Shown piece by piece: positions 23,266-31,961 of a stretch of DNA of 33,552 nucleotides. Within the stretch, counting starts at the first letter, position 1. Each line of letters begins with the position of its first letter. The DNA is from Burkholderiales bacterium UBA4615 (GTDB taxonomy: Bacteria; Pseudomonadota; Gammaproteobacteria; Burkholderiales; Burkholderiaceae_E): positions 1-33,552 of the forward strand of contig DGIT01000075.1 in assembly GCA_002386465.1 (NCBI GenBank), written 5' to 3'. A model generated the notes under the pieces. That model was not told the DNA's origin and did not search any database. It saw only the letters and a list, made by a program, of their open reading frames with translations. A program made the translations under genes and the position numbers.

Positions 23266-25272
23266 ATGGCTTTCGCCGCACGACACCGTTCCGCAGCACG
23301 CCCCTCGGGCCAACGCGCCTCTCTACTCATCGCGCCAGGCTGCTGGCTGATGCAGCGCCTGCAGTTGCCTTTGAAGGTCACCCTGGTGGTCGGCGCATTC
23401 ATGGTCCCGATCGGGATGCTCGGCCAGTTCTATTGGCAAAATGCCGGCTCACAGATCGAATTTGCCGTCCAGGAGCGGGCCGGGGTGCGCTGGATCAAGG
23501 CCTGGCTGCCGGTCATGCAGGCCGCCCAGTCGCATCGGCTTGCATCGGCGCCTGGGGCGGCGGATCCGGCAGAGGGCGGCACCGGTGCAGCGCCCGACGC
23601 GACGGCCGCATTGCGGGCGCTTGATACTGCACTCACCCAACTCGCACAGGTGGATGCCGAGCTTTCCGGCGCACTGAATACCGGGTCGCGTGTGACTCAG
23701 CTGCGCGCGCTGGCGCAGGGCCTGCCCGCAGCCTCTGCACCGTCCGATGCACAGAGTACGACCGCACATGACGCCCTGAGTGCAGCACTCATGGCCGCAG
23801 CGACGCATGTCGGCGATGCTTCCAACCTCGTGCTCGACCCTGACCTTGATTCCTTTTATGCCATGCAGGCCAGCGTGATCGATGGCCCGGTCATCCTCGA
23901 TGCGATCGGTCGGGCCTATCAGGCCGGGGCGCGCGACGTCGGACCGGCGGCCGGTCAGAGCGGTGCACTGGCCGCTTCGGCCGCGGTCGTTCGTCTGGGC
24001 ATCGATCGTCAGGAGGCAGGCCTGTCCCGTGCTGTCGCGCACAACGCGACGCTCGCGCAGCCTCTGGCAGTCTCCACCCGGGTTGCGCCGATCGGCGAAT
24101 GGCTACAGGCCGTGGATGGTCGACTCAAGCCCGGCGCAGAGCGCCCGGCAGCAGCGCAATGGTTCGGCGCGAGCACCCGTGCCCTGGATGCCGCACAAGC
24201 GCTCAGCGCTTCGGCCAACGAGGCATTGGACGCGTTGCTGGTGACTCGCATCGATCGGCTGCATGCCGAACGCACCCTGCGCATGGCGATTGCGGGGGGC
24301 GGACTGATGCTGGCCCTCTATCTGCTTGCGGCCATGTACGCCGTGCTGCAGGGCGGGCTGAAGGCGCTGGGTGAGCATATCGTGCGCCTGGCTGAGGGCG
24401 ATTTTTCAGAGCCCGCCGGACAAAAGGCTCACGCTCGCGACACCGTGGCGCAAGCACTCGACACGCTGCGCAACTCCTTGCGCACCGTCAGTGACACCTT
24501 GCGCAGCGTGCATGAGCGCGCCGAACAGGTCTCGGGCTCCGCGCGCGAAATTGCCACTGGCAACAGTGACCTCTCGGCGCGAACCGAGCACAGTGCTGCA
24601 TCCATCGAGGCGGTCGCTTCCAATATGGATGCGGTCAGCCGTAGGGTGGCTGAAAACGTCTCGGCACTGGGCCGTGCCGACAGCGAAATGTCCGAGCTGG
24701 TGCGCGCCGTGCGCGAAACCGAAGGCACGGTCAATGGGCTCGTGCAGAGCATGACGGCCCTGCATGCCCAGAGCCGGCAGATTTCTGACATCGTCGGCAT
24801 GATCGACGGCATCGCCTTTCAGACCAATATCCTGGCGCTCAATGCGTCGGTGGAGGCAGCTCGTGCCGGCGACATGGGCCGAGGTTTTGCGGTGGTGGCG
24901 CAGGAAGTGCGCTCGCTCGCACAGCGCAGTGCCGCGGCTGCACAAGACATCAAGGGCATCGTGACGCGTTCCACCGCCGATATCGAGGCTGGCTCCGATC
25001 TGGCTGCGCAGGCCGGCGAGCGGGTCTCGCGCACCGTAGGCAGCGCGGGTTCGGTGGCCGATGCCATGTCGATCGCGCTCAACGGTTCGCGTGAGCAGAA
25101 CGACCGGGTGTCAGAGGTGCATGCCACGCTCACTCAGTTGTCTTCGGCCACCCAGAGCAATGCGGCCCTCGTCGAGGAAGTGGCTGCAGCCACCGCTTCG
25201 CTGGACACCTCGAGCCAGGAGCTGCATCGGCTGGTGGCGAGCTTTCGGATCGGCTCAGCAACCGCGGTCTGA
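23266..25272 (+). CDS. Methyl-accepting chemotaxis protein with large helical sensor
   Basis: The 668-residue receptor has a first span at about 38-56, a periplasmic domain of about 280 residues that looks all-helical and Ala-rich and contains LVLDPDLDSFYAMQASVIDG (a pattern shared with nitrate-sensor-like or related helical sensors), a second span at about 340-362, a HAMP-like linker (GEHIVRLAEGDFSEP), and the signalling domain with the tip GIAFQTNILALNASVEAARA. No C-terminal pentapeptide is present. The start at 23266 has AGGA 6 bp upstream; the in-frame ATG at 23350 (MQRLQLPLK) is an alternative, and the frame opens further up to 23179. Ligand unknown; the neighbouring transporter does not prove amino-acid sensing. 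Confidence 0.9.
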   Translation: MAFAARHRSAARPSGQRASLLIAPGCWLMQRLQLPLKVTLVVGAFMVPIGMLGQFYWQNAGSQIEFAVQERAGVRWIKAWLPVMQAAQSHRLASAPGAADPAEGGTGAAPDATAALRALDTALTQLAQVDAELSGALNTGSRVTQLRALAQGLPAASAPSDAQSTTAHDALSAALMAAATHVGDASNLVLDPDLDSFYAMQASVIDGPVILDAIGRAYQAGARDVGPAAGQSGALAASAAVVRLGIDRQEAGLSRAVAHNATLAQPLAVSTRVAPIGEWLQAVDGRLKPGAERPAAAQWFGASTRALDAAQALSASANEALDALLVTRIDRLHAERTLRMAIAGGGLMLALYLLAAMYAVLQGGLKALGEHIVRLAEGDFSEPAGQKAHARDTVAQALDTLRNSLRTVSDTLRSVHERAEQVSGSAREIATGNSDLSARTEHSAASIEAVASNMDAVSRRVAENVSALGRADSEMSELVRAVRETEGTVNGLVQSMTALHAQSRQISDIVGMIDGIAFQTNILALNASVEAARAGDMGRGFAVVAQEVRSLAQRSAAAAQDIKGIVTRSTADIEAGSDLAAQAGERVSRTVGSAGSVADAMSIALNGSREQNDRVSEVHATLTQLSSATQSNAALVEEVAAATASLDTSSQELHRLVASFRIGSATAV

Positions 25273-25333
25273 GACGCCCGAGCGCTTCGTTTGCGCGCAC
25301 TGACCCGATAGAAGGGGCTGGTACCATCGGCCG

Positions 25334-26224
25334 ATGACTGCCCCTGCCGAAACGACCGCCCCGCTGACCGATCCCGCTGCCCCCCGTCCTGCCTCCAGCC
25401 TGGTGCTGCTGCGTGATGGCCCCAACGGACTGGAAGTGCTCCTGTTACAACGACCCGCGGAAGACCGCGTGCTGGCGGGCGCGCATGTGTTTCCGGGCGG
25501 CAAGCTCGATGCCGAGGATGCTCACGACGATCTGCTGAATCGTATCGACGCCTCGCCTCAGGCACTGCATGCACGGCTTGGCGAGCCCGAGCTCGATGTC
25601 CGCGAAGCGGCGGCCTTGTTCGTGGCGGCCATCCGCGAGACCTTTGAGGAAACCGGTGTGCTGCTGGTGCGCGATGCGTCTGCAGCCCTGTCCGAGCGCG
25701 CGCGGGCCATGCGGCGCGAGGGCCAAGGATTCGGCGAGGTACTGCGTGCACTGGATGTGCGCCTGGACCCATCCACCATTCAACCCTGGTCGCGCTGGAT
25801 CACGCCCAAGATGGCCTCGGCCATGCGCAAGCGCTTCGATACGCGCTTCTTCGTGGCATGCCTGCCTGCGGGCCAGACTGTCGAGCATGATCCGCGCGAG
25901 GCCGTCGGATCCACCTGGGTGCTGCCGCGCCCGGCCTTGCAGCGCTACTGGGATCGGGGCATCGACTTCGCCGCCCCGCAAGTCATGACTCTGGCGCATT
26001 TGTCGCGCTTCAGTTCCGTGTCCGACACGCTCGCGCATGCAGCCACTCGTTTGCCTCCCACCATCCGCCCGCATCCGGTTGAAACGCCTGCCGGCCGCGT
26101 GGTGTGCTATCCCGGCGACCCGGAGCACCCGGTGGCGCAACGCGCCATGCCCGGGCCGACGCGTCTGCTGGTGACTGAAGGCCGCTTCCTGCCTGAAGCG
26201 GGTTTCGAGGCCTGGTTCAACTGA
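25334..26224 (+). CDS. Nudix hydrolase, NUDT19-like
   Basis: The 296-residue protein has a Nudix core: VFPGGKLDAED, then an insertion, then AAIRETFEETGVLL with Arg101, Glu102, Glu105 and Glu106 as the metal-binding box. The insertion between the GG segment and the box, and the size, match NUDT19-like proteins, some of which hydrolyse CoA or acyl-CoA; members are sometimes fused or linked to fatty-acid genes. TACCAT at 25321-25326 lies 7 bp before the ATG without a ribosome-binding site, so the mRNA may be leaderless. The tartrate dehydrogenase follows 28 bp later. CoA specificity is inferred. Confidence 0.82.
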   Translation: MTAPAETTAPLTDPAAPRPASSLVLLRDGPNGLEVLLLQRPAEDRVLAGAHVFPGGKLDAEDAHDDLLNRIDASPQALHARLGEPELDVREAAALFVAAIRETFEETGVLLVRDASAALSERARAMRREGQGFGEVLRALDVRLDPSTIQPWSRWITPKMASAMRKRFDTRFFVACLPAGQTVEHDPREAVGSTWVLPRPALQRYWDRGIDFAAPQVMTLAHLSRFSSVSDTLAHAATRLPPTIRPHPVETPAGRVVCYPGDPEHPVAQRAMPGPTRLLVTEGRFLPEAGFEAWFN

Positions 26225-26252
26225 CCCCTGTTCGCTGACACCTGGAGTGTTC

Positions 26253-27317
26253 ATGTCCACACATCGCATCGCCGTGATTCCCGGCGACGGGATCGGCAAT
26301 GAAGTCGTTCCCGAAGGCCTGCGCGTCCTGGAGGCTGCTGCCGACCAATTCGGCATCGGGCTGCAGTTCGATCACTTCGATTTTGCCAGCTGCGCCTACT
26401 ACGCCAAGCATGGCCAGATGATGCCCGACGACTGGAAAGACCGGATCGGCGGACATGATGCGATTTTTTTCGGCGCGGTGGGTTGGCCGGACACCGTGCC
26501 CGACCATGTCTCGCTGTGGGGCTCGCTGCTGCTGTTTCGACGCGAGTTCGACCAGTACGTGAACTTGCGCCCGGTGCGCCTGATGCCTGGAGTGCCCTGC
26601 CCGCTGGTGGGCCGCAAGCCTGGCGACATCGACTTTTATGTAGTCCGCGAAAACACCGAAGGCGAATACAGTTCGCTGGGCGGACGTGCGTTTCCTGGCA
26701 CCGACCGCGAGGTCGTGATTCAGGAGTCGGTGTTCACCCGTCATGGCACCGACCGCATCCTCAAGTACGCCTTCGAGTTGTCGCAGCGGCGCAAGAAGCA
26801 GCTCACCTCGGCCACCAAGTCCAACGGGATCTTCATCACCATGCCTTACTGGGATGAACGGGTTGAAGCGGTGAGCAAGCTGTATCCCGATGTGGCGGTC
26901 AAGAAATTCCACATCGACATCCTGACTGCGCACTTCGTGCGTAACCCGCACTGGTTTGATGTGGTGGTCGCCAGCAATCTGTTCGGCGACATCCTGTCTG
27001 ACCTGGGGCCGGCCTGTACCGGCACCATCGCGATCGCACCCTCGGGCAACATCAATCCCGAGCGCAATTTCCCATCGCTGTTCGAGCCGGTGCATGGTTC
27101 TGCGCCTGACATTTTCGGCAAGGGCATCGCCAACCCGATCGGCCAGATCTGGTCGGGCGCGATGATGCTCGACCATCTGGGCTATCCGAAGGCGCATGAC
27201 GCCATCCTGTCGGCCATCGAAGCGGTGACGGCGGGCGGCCCGCGTACGCCCGACATGGGGGGTACGGCCAGCACGAGCGATGTGGGGCGCGCTGTGGTGC
27301 AAGCCCTGCGCGGCTAA
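26253..27317 (+). CDS. ttuC: Tartrate dehydrogenase/decarboxylase or D-malate dehydrogenase
   Basis: The 354-residue protein belongs to the isocitrate/isopropylmalate dehydrogenase superfamily, tartrate/D-malate branch. Seen are the N-terminal IPGDGIGNEVVPEGLRVLEA, the substrate-side segment SLLLFRREFDQYVNLRPVRL, FYVVRENTEGEYSSLGGR, the catalytic-Lys region KKFHIDILTAHFV, the Mg-binding SNLFGDILSDLG, and the NAD-binding FEPVHGSAPDI. These NAD-dependent enzymes oxidise tartrate or D-malate; tartrate can yield oxaloglycolate or, with decarboxylation, D-glycerate. GGAG lies 5 bp before this ATG; a GTG at 26247 overlaps it. A glycerate kinase downstream supports tartrate as the substrate. Confidence 0.87.
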   Translation: MSTHRIAVIPGDGIGNEVVPEGLRVLEAAADQFGIGLQFDHFDFASCAYYAKHGQMMPDDWKDRIGGHDAIFFGAVGWPDTVPDHVSLWGSLLLFRREFDQYVNLRPVRLMPGVPCPLVGRKPGDIDFYVVRENTEGEYSSLGGRAFPGTDREVVIQESVFTRHGTDRILKYAFELSQRRKKQLTSATKSNGIFITMPYWDERVEAVSKLYPDVAVKKFHIDILTAHFVRNPHWFDVVVASNLFGDILSDLGPACTGTIAIAPSGNINPERNFPSLFEPVHGSAPDIFGKGIANPIGQIWSGAMMLDHLGYPKAHDAILSAIEAVTAGGPRTPDMGGTASTSDVGRAVVQALRG

Positions 27318-27409
27318 GTCCGTGCAAGCCGATTGGGCGGCTTGATCTGAAGGGTCGCCCGATTCCCGCTGGTGCACGCGGGTTCTTCCCTCACGCCCCC
27401 AGTGCAGGC

Positions 27410-27415
27410 TACACT
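27410..27415 (+). promoter_or_regulatory. Candidate -10 element for the Bug-type gene
   Basis: TACACT lies about 80 bp before the start codon; the same hexamer is positioned correctly before rnpB. The matching -35 (TTCCCT at spacing 18) is weak. The 177-bp gap also holds CAAGCC/GGCTTG arms soon after the ttuC stop. Confidence 0.35.
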
Positions 27416-27494
27416 GCGCGCCTTCGTGTGCCCGCCTGAACAGTTATCAGCGCCTTCATGCTGCCGCTGAAAAGGCTTCAACAAGGACTTTTCA

Positions 27495-28466
27495 ATGAAT
27501 TCCCTGCGCGTTCTGGGTGGCCTGATCCTCGCTGCCTGTGCCTTCGGTGCTTCGGCTCAGTCGTACCCCACCCGCCCCGTGACCCTGGTCGTGCCTTTTG
27601 CCGCAGGCGGGCCCACCGACGTTGCTGCGCGCGCACTTGGCCAGGCCATGGAAAAGTCCATGGGCCAGCCAGTGGTCGTCGAAAACAAGGCCGGAGCGGG
27701 CGGCACGCTTGCAGTTTCGGACGTGGCACGCGCCACGCCCGATGGTTATCGCATCCTGATTCATCACATTGGCATGTCGACGGCCCCGGCGCTTTATCGC
27801 AAGCTGAGCTTCGATCCGCTCAAGGACTTCGAGTACATCGGGCAGGTGCTCGATGTCCCCATGACGCTGCTGGTCAAGACCGGCCTGCCGGTGAACTCGG
27901 TCAAGGAGCTGGCCGTGTACGCCAAGGCCAACAAGGACAAGATCACGCTCGCCAACGCCGGGCTGGGCGCTGCCTCGCATCTGTGCGGCCTGCTCTTTCA
28001 GCAGGCTATCGAAGTCGACCTGACCACGGTCCCCTACAAAGGCACGGCGCCTGCCATGGCCGATCTGCTGGGTGGGCAGGTAGACATTCTGTGTGACCAG
28101 ACCACGCAAACCATTCCGCAGATTCAGGGCGGCAAGGTCAAAGCGCTGGCGGTCACCACGACCAAGCGGCTGGACGCGCTCAAGGATCTGCCCACGGCAG
28201 CCGAGTCCGGATTGCCCGGCTTTGATCTGGCGGTGTGGCATGGGGTGTATGCACCCAAGGGCACGCCCAGGCCCGTGACCGACAAGCTCAATGCCTCGCT
28301 GCAGGCTGCGCTCAAGGATCCGGCGGTCGTGAAGCGTTTTGCCGACTTGGGTGCGATTATTGTTCCGGCCGACAAGCAAACGCCGGATGGCCTGGCGCGT
28401 CACCTGAAGGCCGAAATCGACAAATGGGCCCCGATCATCAAGAAGGCCGGTCAGTACGCTGATTGA
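27495..28466 (+). CDS. Bug-type (TctC-family) periplasmic solute-binding protein
   Basis: The 323-residue protein has a Sec signal cleaved near FGASA before QSYPTRP, then the Bug hallmarks: YPTRPVTLVVPFAAGGPTD, VVENKAGAGGTLA, DGYRILIHHIG and PYKGTAPAMADLLGGQVD. Bug proteins bind carboxylates such as tricarboxylates, hydroxy acids or amino acids; the conserved loops hold the ligand carboxylate through water. The family is greatly expanded in Burkholderiales, and most genes, like this one, lack adjacent TctA/TctB membrane genes. Placed between a tartrate dehydrogenase and a glycerate kinase, tartrate or a related hydroxy acid is a reasonable ligand. A strong terminator follows. Confidence 0.92.
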   Translation: MNSLRVLGGLILAACAFGASAQSYPTRPVTLVVPFAAGGPTDVAARALGQAMEKSMGQPVVVENKAGAGGTLAVSDVARATPDGYRILIHHIGMSTAPALYRKLSFDPLKDFEYIGQVLDVPMTLLVKTGLPVNSVKELAVYAKANKDKITLANAGLGAASHLCGLLFQQAIEVDLTTVPYKGTAPAMADLLGGQVDILCDQTTQTIPQIQGGKVKALAVTTTKRLDALKDLPTAAESGLPGFDLAVWHGVYAPKGTPRPVTDKLNASLQAALKDPAVVKRFADLGAIIVPADKQTPDGLARHLKAEIDKWAPIIKKAGQYAD

Positions 28467-28478
28467 ACAACCGGCGAT

Positions 28479-28502
28479 GGCGAGCGGTCTGAACCGTTCG
28501 CC
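28479..28502 (+). repeat. Hairpin before the terminator
   Basis: GGCGAGCGGT and ACCGTTCGCC form a 10-bp stem (one G-U pair in RNA) with a CTGA loop, 12 bp after the Bug gene. It lacks a T-tract and may protect the 3' end. Confidence 0.4.
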
Positions 28503-28512
28503 ACACTCCCCG

Positions 28513-28536
28513 AGCCCGGCCTGTCCGGGCTTTTTT
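28513..28536 (+). terminator. Intrinsic terminator after the Bug-type gene
   Basis: AGCCCGG, loop CCTGT, CCGGGCT, then a run of six T (28531-28536, sharing the stem's last base). This is the clearest rho-independent terminator in the window and separates the Bug gene from the glycerate kinase. Confidence 0.9.
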
Positions 28537-28643
28537 GCGGGCGGACGGTTGGGCGTCGAGGCGACTTACGCGCTGCCGACAGCCGGACCGGGCAGGGCCG
28601 ATGACCTCGGTGTCACCCTGCTCCTCGCTCTTAGAGTCGGACA

Positions 28644-29927
28644 ATGAATCCAGGCGATCTGCTGCTACAGAGTTTTCATGCGGCCGTTGCCGCAGCCGAC
28701 CCGCTGAAGATCGTGGCCGGGCACCTGCCCGAGCCGCCTGCCGGCCGCACGCTAGTGGTGGGTGCAGGCAAGGCTGCCGCATCGATGGCGCGCGCAGTAG
28801 AGCTCGCCTGGCCGCAGGGTGCGCCCTTGTCCGGGCGGGTCATCACACGCTATGCCCACGGGCTGCCCACCGACCGCATCACGGTCGTCGAGGCGGGACA
28901 CCCGGTGCCGGATGAAGCCGGCGAGCGGGCGGCGGCCCAGATCCTGACTGAGGCCGCCGGCCTGGGGCAAGACGACCTGCTGCTCGCGCTGGTCTCAGGG
29001 GGCGGCTCCAGCCTGCTGTCGCTGCCGGTCGATGCGGTGCCGATGGCTGACCTCAAGACGGTCACCCGCCAGCTCTTGGCCAGCGGCGCCCCCATCCAGG
29101 AAATGAACGTGGTGCGCAAGCATCTGTCGCGCATCCAGGGGGGGCGTCTGGCCCAGGCGACCCATGCGCGCGCGTGTGCGCTGGTGATTTCCGATGTGGC
29201 GGGCGACGATGTGTCGGCGATTGCGTCGGGGCCCTGTGCACCCGATCCCAGCACCTATGCCGATGCCATCGAGGTGCTGGCACGTCGTGACGTGGCCCCG
29301 CCCGCTAGCATCGCGCAGCATCTGGCACGCGGCCTGCGTGGCGAGGTGTCGGAGACCCCTAAGCCTGGTGACGCCCTGTTTGCCCGCGTCGACAACCGCC
29401 TGATCGCCACGGCTCACGGCAGCCTGGAAGCGGCTGCAGAGGTGTTCCGGGCGCACGGTGTGACGCCCGTGATCCTGGGTGATACCGTGACCGGCGAGGC
29501 ACGCGATGTGGCCCAGGTGATGGCCGCGCTGGTGCGCGAGATCCGCAGTCACGGCACCCCCTTTGCGCCACCCGTTGCGCTGATCTCGGGCGGTGAGTGC
29601 ACCGTCACCTTGCGTGAAGGCGCGCAGCCGGCAGGGCGCGGTGGACGGTGCTCGGAGTTTTTGCTGGCCCTGCTCGACGCACTGGGCGATTGTCCGAACG
29701 TCTGGGCGATCGCAGCCGACACCGACGGCATCGACGGCGTGGAGTCCAATGCGGGCGCGCTGATCAGCCCCGATTCGGCGGAGCGGGCGCGCAGCCTGTC
29801 ACTGGATGCGCGCGACTCGCTTGCGCGTCATGACGCATGGTTTTTTTTCTCGGCCTTGGGCGATCTGGTGGTGACCGGCCCCACCCGCACCAACGTCAAT
29901 GACTACCGGGCGATTCTGATCAGTTGA
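28644..29927 (+). CDS. ttuD: Glycerate 2-kinase (type II, TtuD/GckA family)
   Basis: The 427-residue protein matches the MOFRL/DUF4147 glycerate kinases, often annotated in older records as hydroxypyruvate reductase (TtuD). Seen are LVVGAGKAAASMA, GHPVPDEAGERAA, ALVSGGGSSLLSLP (nucleotide/phosphate-binding), EMNVVRKHLSRIQGGRLA, VISDVAGDDVSAIASGP, and in the C-terminal domain LISGGECTV, GRGGRCSEFLLAL and ADTDGIDG. It phosphorylates D-glycerate to 2-phosphoglycerate, feeding glycolysis. TAGAGT at 28632-28637 lies 6 bp before the ATG with only a weak ribosome-binding site, suggesting its own near-leaderless promoter after the terminator. It completes a route from tartrate through glycerate with ttuC. 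Confidence 0.9.
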   Translation: MNPGDLLLQSFHAAVAAADPLKIVAGHLPEPPAGRTLVVGAGKAAASMARAVELAWPQGAPLSGRVITRYAHGLPTDRITVVEAGHPVPDEAGERAAAQILTEAAGLGQDDLLLALVSGGGSSLLSLPVDAVPMADLKTVTRQLLASGAPIQEMNVVRKHLSRIQGGRLAQATHARACALVISDVAGDDVSAIASGPCAPDPSTYADAIEVLARRDVAPPASIAQHLARGLRGEVSETPKPGDALFARVDNRLIATAHGSLEAAAEVFRAHGVTPVILGDTVTGEARDVAQVMAALVREIRSHGTPFAPPVALISGGECTVTLREGAQPAGRGGRCSEFLLALLDALGDCPNVWAIAADTDGIDGVESNAGALISPDSAERARSLSLDARDSLARHDAWFFFSALGDLVVTGPTRTNVNDYRAILIS

Positions 29928-29937
29928 GTGCACCAGC

Positions 29938-29955
29938 CTCGCGGCATGGCGCGAG
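29938..29955. repeat. Short hairpin after the glycerate kinase
   Basis: CTCGCG and CGCGAG form a 6-bp perfect stem with a 6-nt loop 10 bp after the ttuD stop. No T-tract follows; termination here is uncertain. Confidence 0.3.
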
Positions 29956-30047
29956 ATCACGCAGCTTAGGGAGCAGCGACCGTCAGCCGCCGAGGCAGCA
30001 CATCATGGGACAATCGGAACTCGGCCTTGCACCCCACAGACTGCACG

Positions 30048-31103
30048 ATGGACACCCTGACCCTCATTCGCCCCGACGACTGGCACCTTCACCTGCGCGA
30101 TGACGATGCGCTGCGCGCCGTGGTGGGCGCTTCCGCGCGCCAGTTTGCGCGCGCCATCGTCATGCCCAACCTCAAGCCACCGGTCACGACGGTGGCGCAG
30201 GCGCAGGCCTACCGCGCCCGCATCCTCGATGCATTGGCGCCTGCTGCAGCGGCCGATACCCTGTGCGCGGGTTTTGAGCCACTCATGACGCTTTACCTCA
30301 CCGATCGCACCGCGCCTGATGAAATCAAGCGCGCGCGTGATTCGGGCTTCGTGCACGCAGTGAAGCTCTATCCGGCTGGCGCGACCACCAATTCCGATGC
30401 CGGGGTCACCTCGATGGCCGCTGTGCGCCCGGCGCTCGAGGCGATGCAGGCCAGTGGGCTGCCGTTGCTCATCCACGGTGAAGTCACCGATGCGCACATC
30501 GACGTCTTCGACCGTGAAGCCGTGTTTATCGACACCGTGCTTGAGCCGCTGCGCCGCGATTTTCCCGAACTGCGCATCGTGTTCGAGCACATCACCACGA
30601 AAGAGGCCGCGCACTACGTGGCTCAAACCTCGGGCCCGATCGCTGCCACCATCACGGCGCATCACCTGCTCTACGAGCGCAACGCGCTCTTTAAGGGCGG
30701 GATGCGGCCGCACTGGTACTGCCTGCCGATTCTGAAGCGCGAGACCCACCGTCGCGCGCTCCTCGAAGCAGCCACCTCTGACAGCCCGCGGTTCTTCCTG
30801 GGCACCGACAGCGCCCCGCACGCCAAGCACCTCAAGGAACACGCCTGCGGTTGTGCCGGGTGTTACACGGCGCCGCATGCCATGGAACTCTATGCGGCGG
30901 CCTTTGAATCGGTGGGCCGGCTGGATCGACTGGAGGGGTTCGCAAGCCTGCACGGCCCCGACTTCTATCGCCTGCCGCGCAACACCAGTCGGATCACGCT
31001 CAGGCGGCAAACCTGGACCGTTCCGGAGTCGCTGCCCTTCGGCACTGAGCACATCGTTCCGCTGGCGTCCGGAGAAGCGCTTGCCTGGCGGCTCTCCAGC
31101 TGA
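30048..31103 (+). CDS. pyrC: Dihydroorotase (class II)
   Basis: The 351-residue enzyme closes carbamoyl-aspartate to dihydroorotate in pyrimidine synthesis. Metal ligands are visible: His13 and His15 in WHLHLRD, the carboxylated Lys106 in VKLYPAGATTNS, His residues in LLIHGEV and FEHITT, and Asp254 in GTDSAPH. Length and motifs match E. coli-type PyrC. The start at MDTLTLIRPDDW fits the family; an in-frame ATG 7 codons upstream (30027) is less likely. A GACAAT hexamer at 30008-30013 may be the -10. Its 3' end overlaps the next gene by 23 bp. Confidence 0.95.
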   Translation: MDTLTLIRPDDWHLHLRDDDALRAVVGASARQFARAIVMPNLKPPVTTVAQAQAYRARILDALAPAAAADTLCAGFEPLMTLYLTDRTAPDEIKRARDSGFVHAVKLYPAGATTNSDAGVTSMAAVRPALEAMQASGLPLLIHGEVTDAHIDVFDREAVFIDTVLEPLRRDFPELRIVFEHITTKEAAHYVAQTSGPIAATITAHHLLYERNALFKGGMRPHWYCLPILKRETHRRALLEAATSDSPRFFLGTDSAPHAKHLKEHACGCAGCYTAPHAMELYAAAFESVGRLDRLEGFASLHGPDFYRLPRNTSRITLRRQTWTVPESLPFGTEHIVPLASGEALAWRLSS

Positions 31104-31938
31104 TGCCGGTGCGCCCTGGCTGAGCGGGTTCAGTGCGTATCTGCGCGCGCTTGAACCGCTCGCGCCGCGCAGCCGGCTGCAGTACCTGACCGACCAGGCG
31201 ACAGCACTCGGGCTGCACACCGCGGCAGGCCGTCCAGTGCAGTTCATCGCCCACACGGGCATTGTCGACTACGAGTCGCACATCTTCGCCACCGGCGAGG
31301 TGCCCACGCGCACCGAAGGCGCAGGTGCACGGCACGATCTGTACAACGCGCTGGTCTGGTTACGCTGGCCCCACACGAAGGCGCGTCTGAATGCGCTGCA
31401 CCTGCAGGCGCGTACCCGCGTTGCACCCGCTGCAGGGCGTGGGCCACAGCGCGATGCGGCCACGCTGTTTGATGAGAACGGGCTGGTGTGGATCGGCGAA
31501 GACATCGGGCTTGAATCCGCGTTGCGCGACTTCGATTGGCCGACACTCTTCATGGCCCGACGCGCTGAACTGCCGGGCAAGGTGCGCATTGCGGTGTTCG
31601 GCCATGCCCTGTTGCACAAACTCGAGGCGCCGTTCAAGGGCATCACGGCCCATACGCTGGCGCTGCGCATGCCGCCGGATACCGCGCATGAGTCTGTGGA
31701 TCGCGCACTGGCGGCGACCCTGCAGGCCGATACCGTGCATGCGCGCAGCTTTTGCCCGTTGCCGGTGATGGGATGGCCAGGCTGGTCGTCGGCCAACACG
31801 CACCCGCAGTTCTATGATGATGCTCAGGTTTTTCGTCGTGGCCGCCTGCGACAGACGCGAGCGATAATCGGCGACGCATGCATCCCATCGTCTAGCATGG
31901 CGTCGGGCGATGCCATGCAGACCCGTGATGGACCGTAG
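31081..31938 (+). CDS. DUF3025 protein, TTG start overlapping pyrC
   Basis: The 285-residue protein has the DUF3025 core: HTGIVDYESHIFATGEVPTR, RHDLYNALVWLRWPHTKARL, LFDENGLVWIG, FGHALLHKLEAPFKGITAH and FCPLPVMGWPGWSSAN. No function is established for the family; it is found beside pyrC in many betaproteobacteria as far as I recall. No ATG or GTG lies near the expected start. TTG at 31081 is preceded by GGAG (31071-31074) at 6 bp, inside the pyrC end, so this start is chosen; it implies translational coupling. The open frame upstream belongs to the pyrC shadow. Confidence 0.8.
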   Translation: MPGGSPADAGAPWLSGFSAYLRALEPLAPRSRLQYLTDQATALGLHTAAGRPVQFIAHTGIVDYESHIFATGEVPTRTEGAGARHDLYNALVWLRWPHTKARLNALHLQARTRVAPAAGRGPQRDAATLFDENGLVWIGEDIGLESALRDFDWPTLFMARRAELPGKVRIAVFGHALLHKLEAPFKGITAHTLALRMPPDTAHESVDRALAATLQADTVHARSFCPLPVMGWPGWSSANTHPQFYDDAQVFRRGRLRQTRAIIGDACIPSSSMASGDAMQTRDGP

Positions 31939-31961
31939 TCCTCCCAATCCTCGGAGACGCC

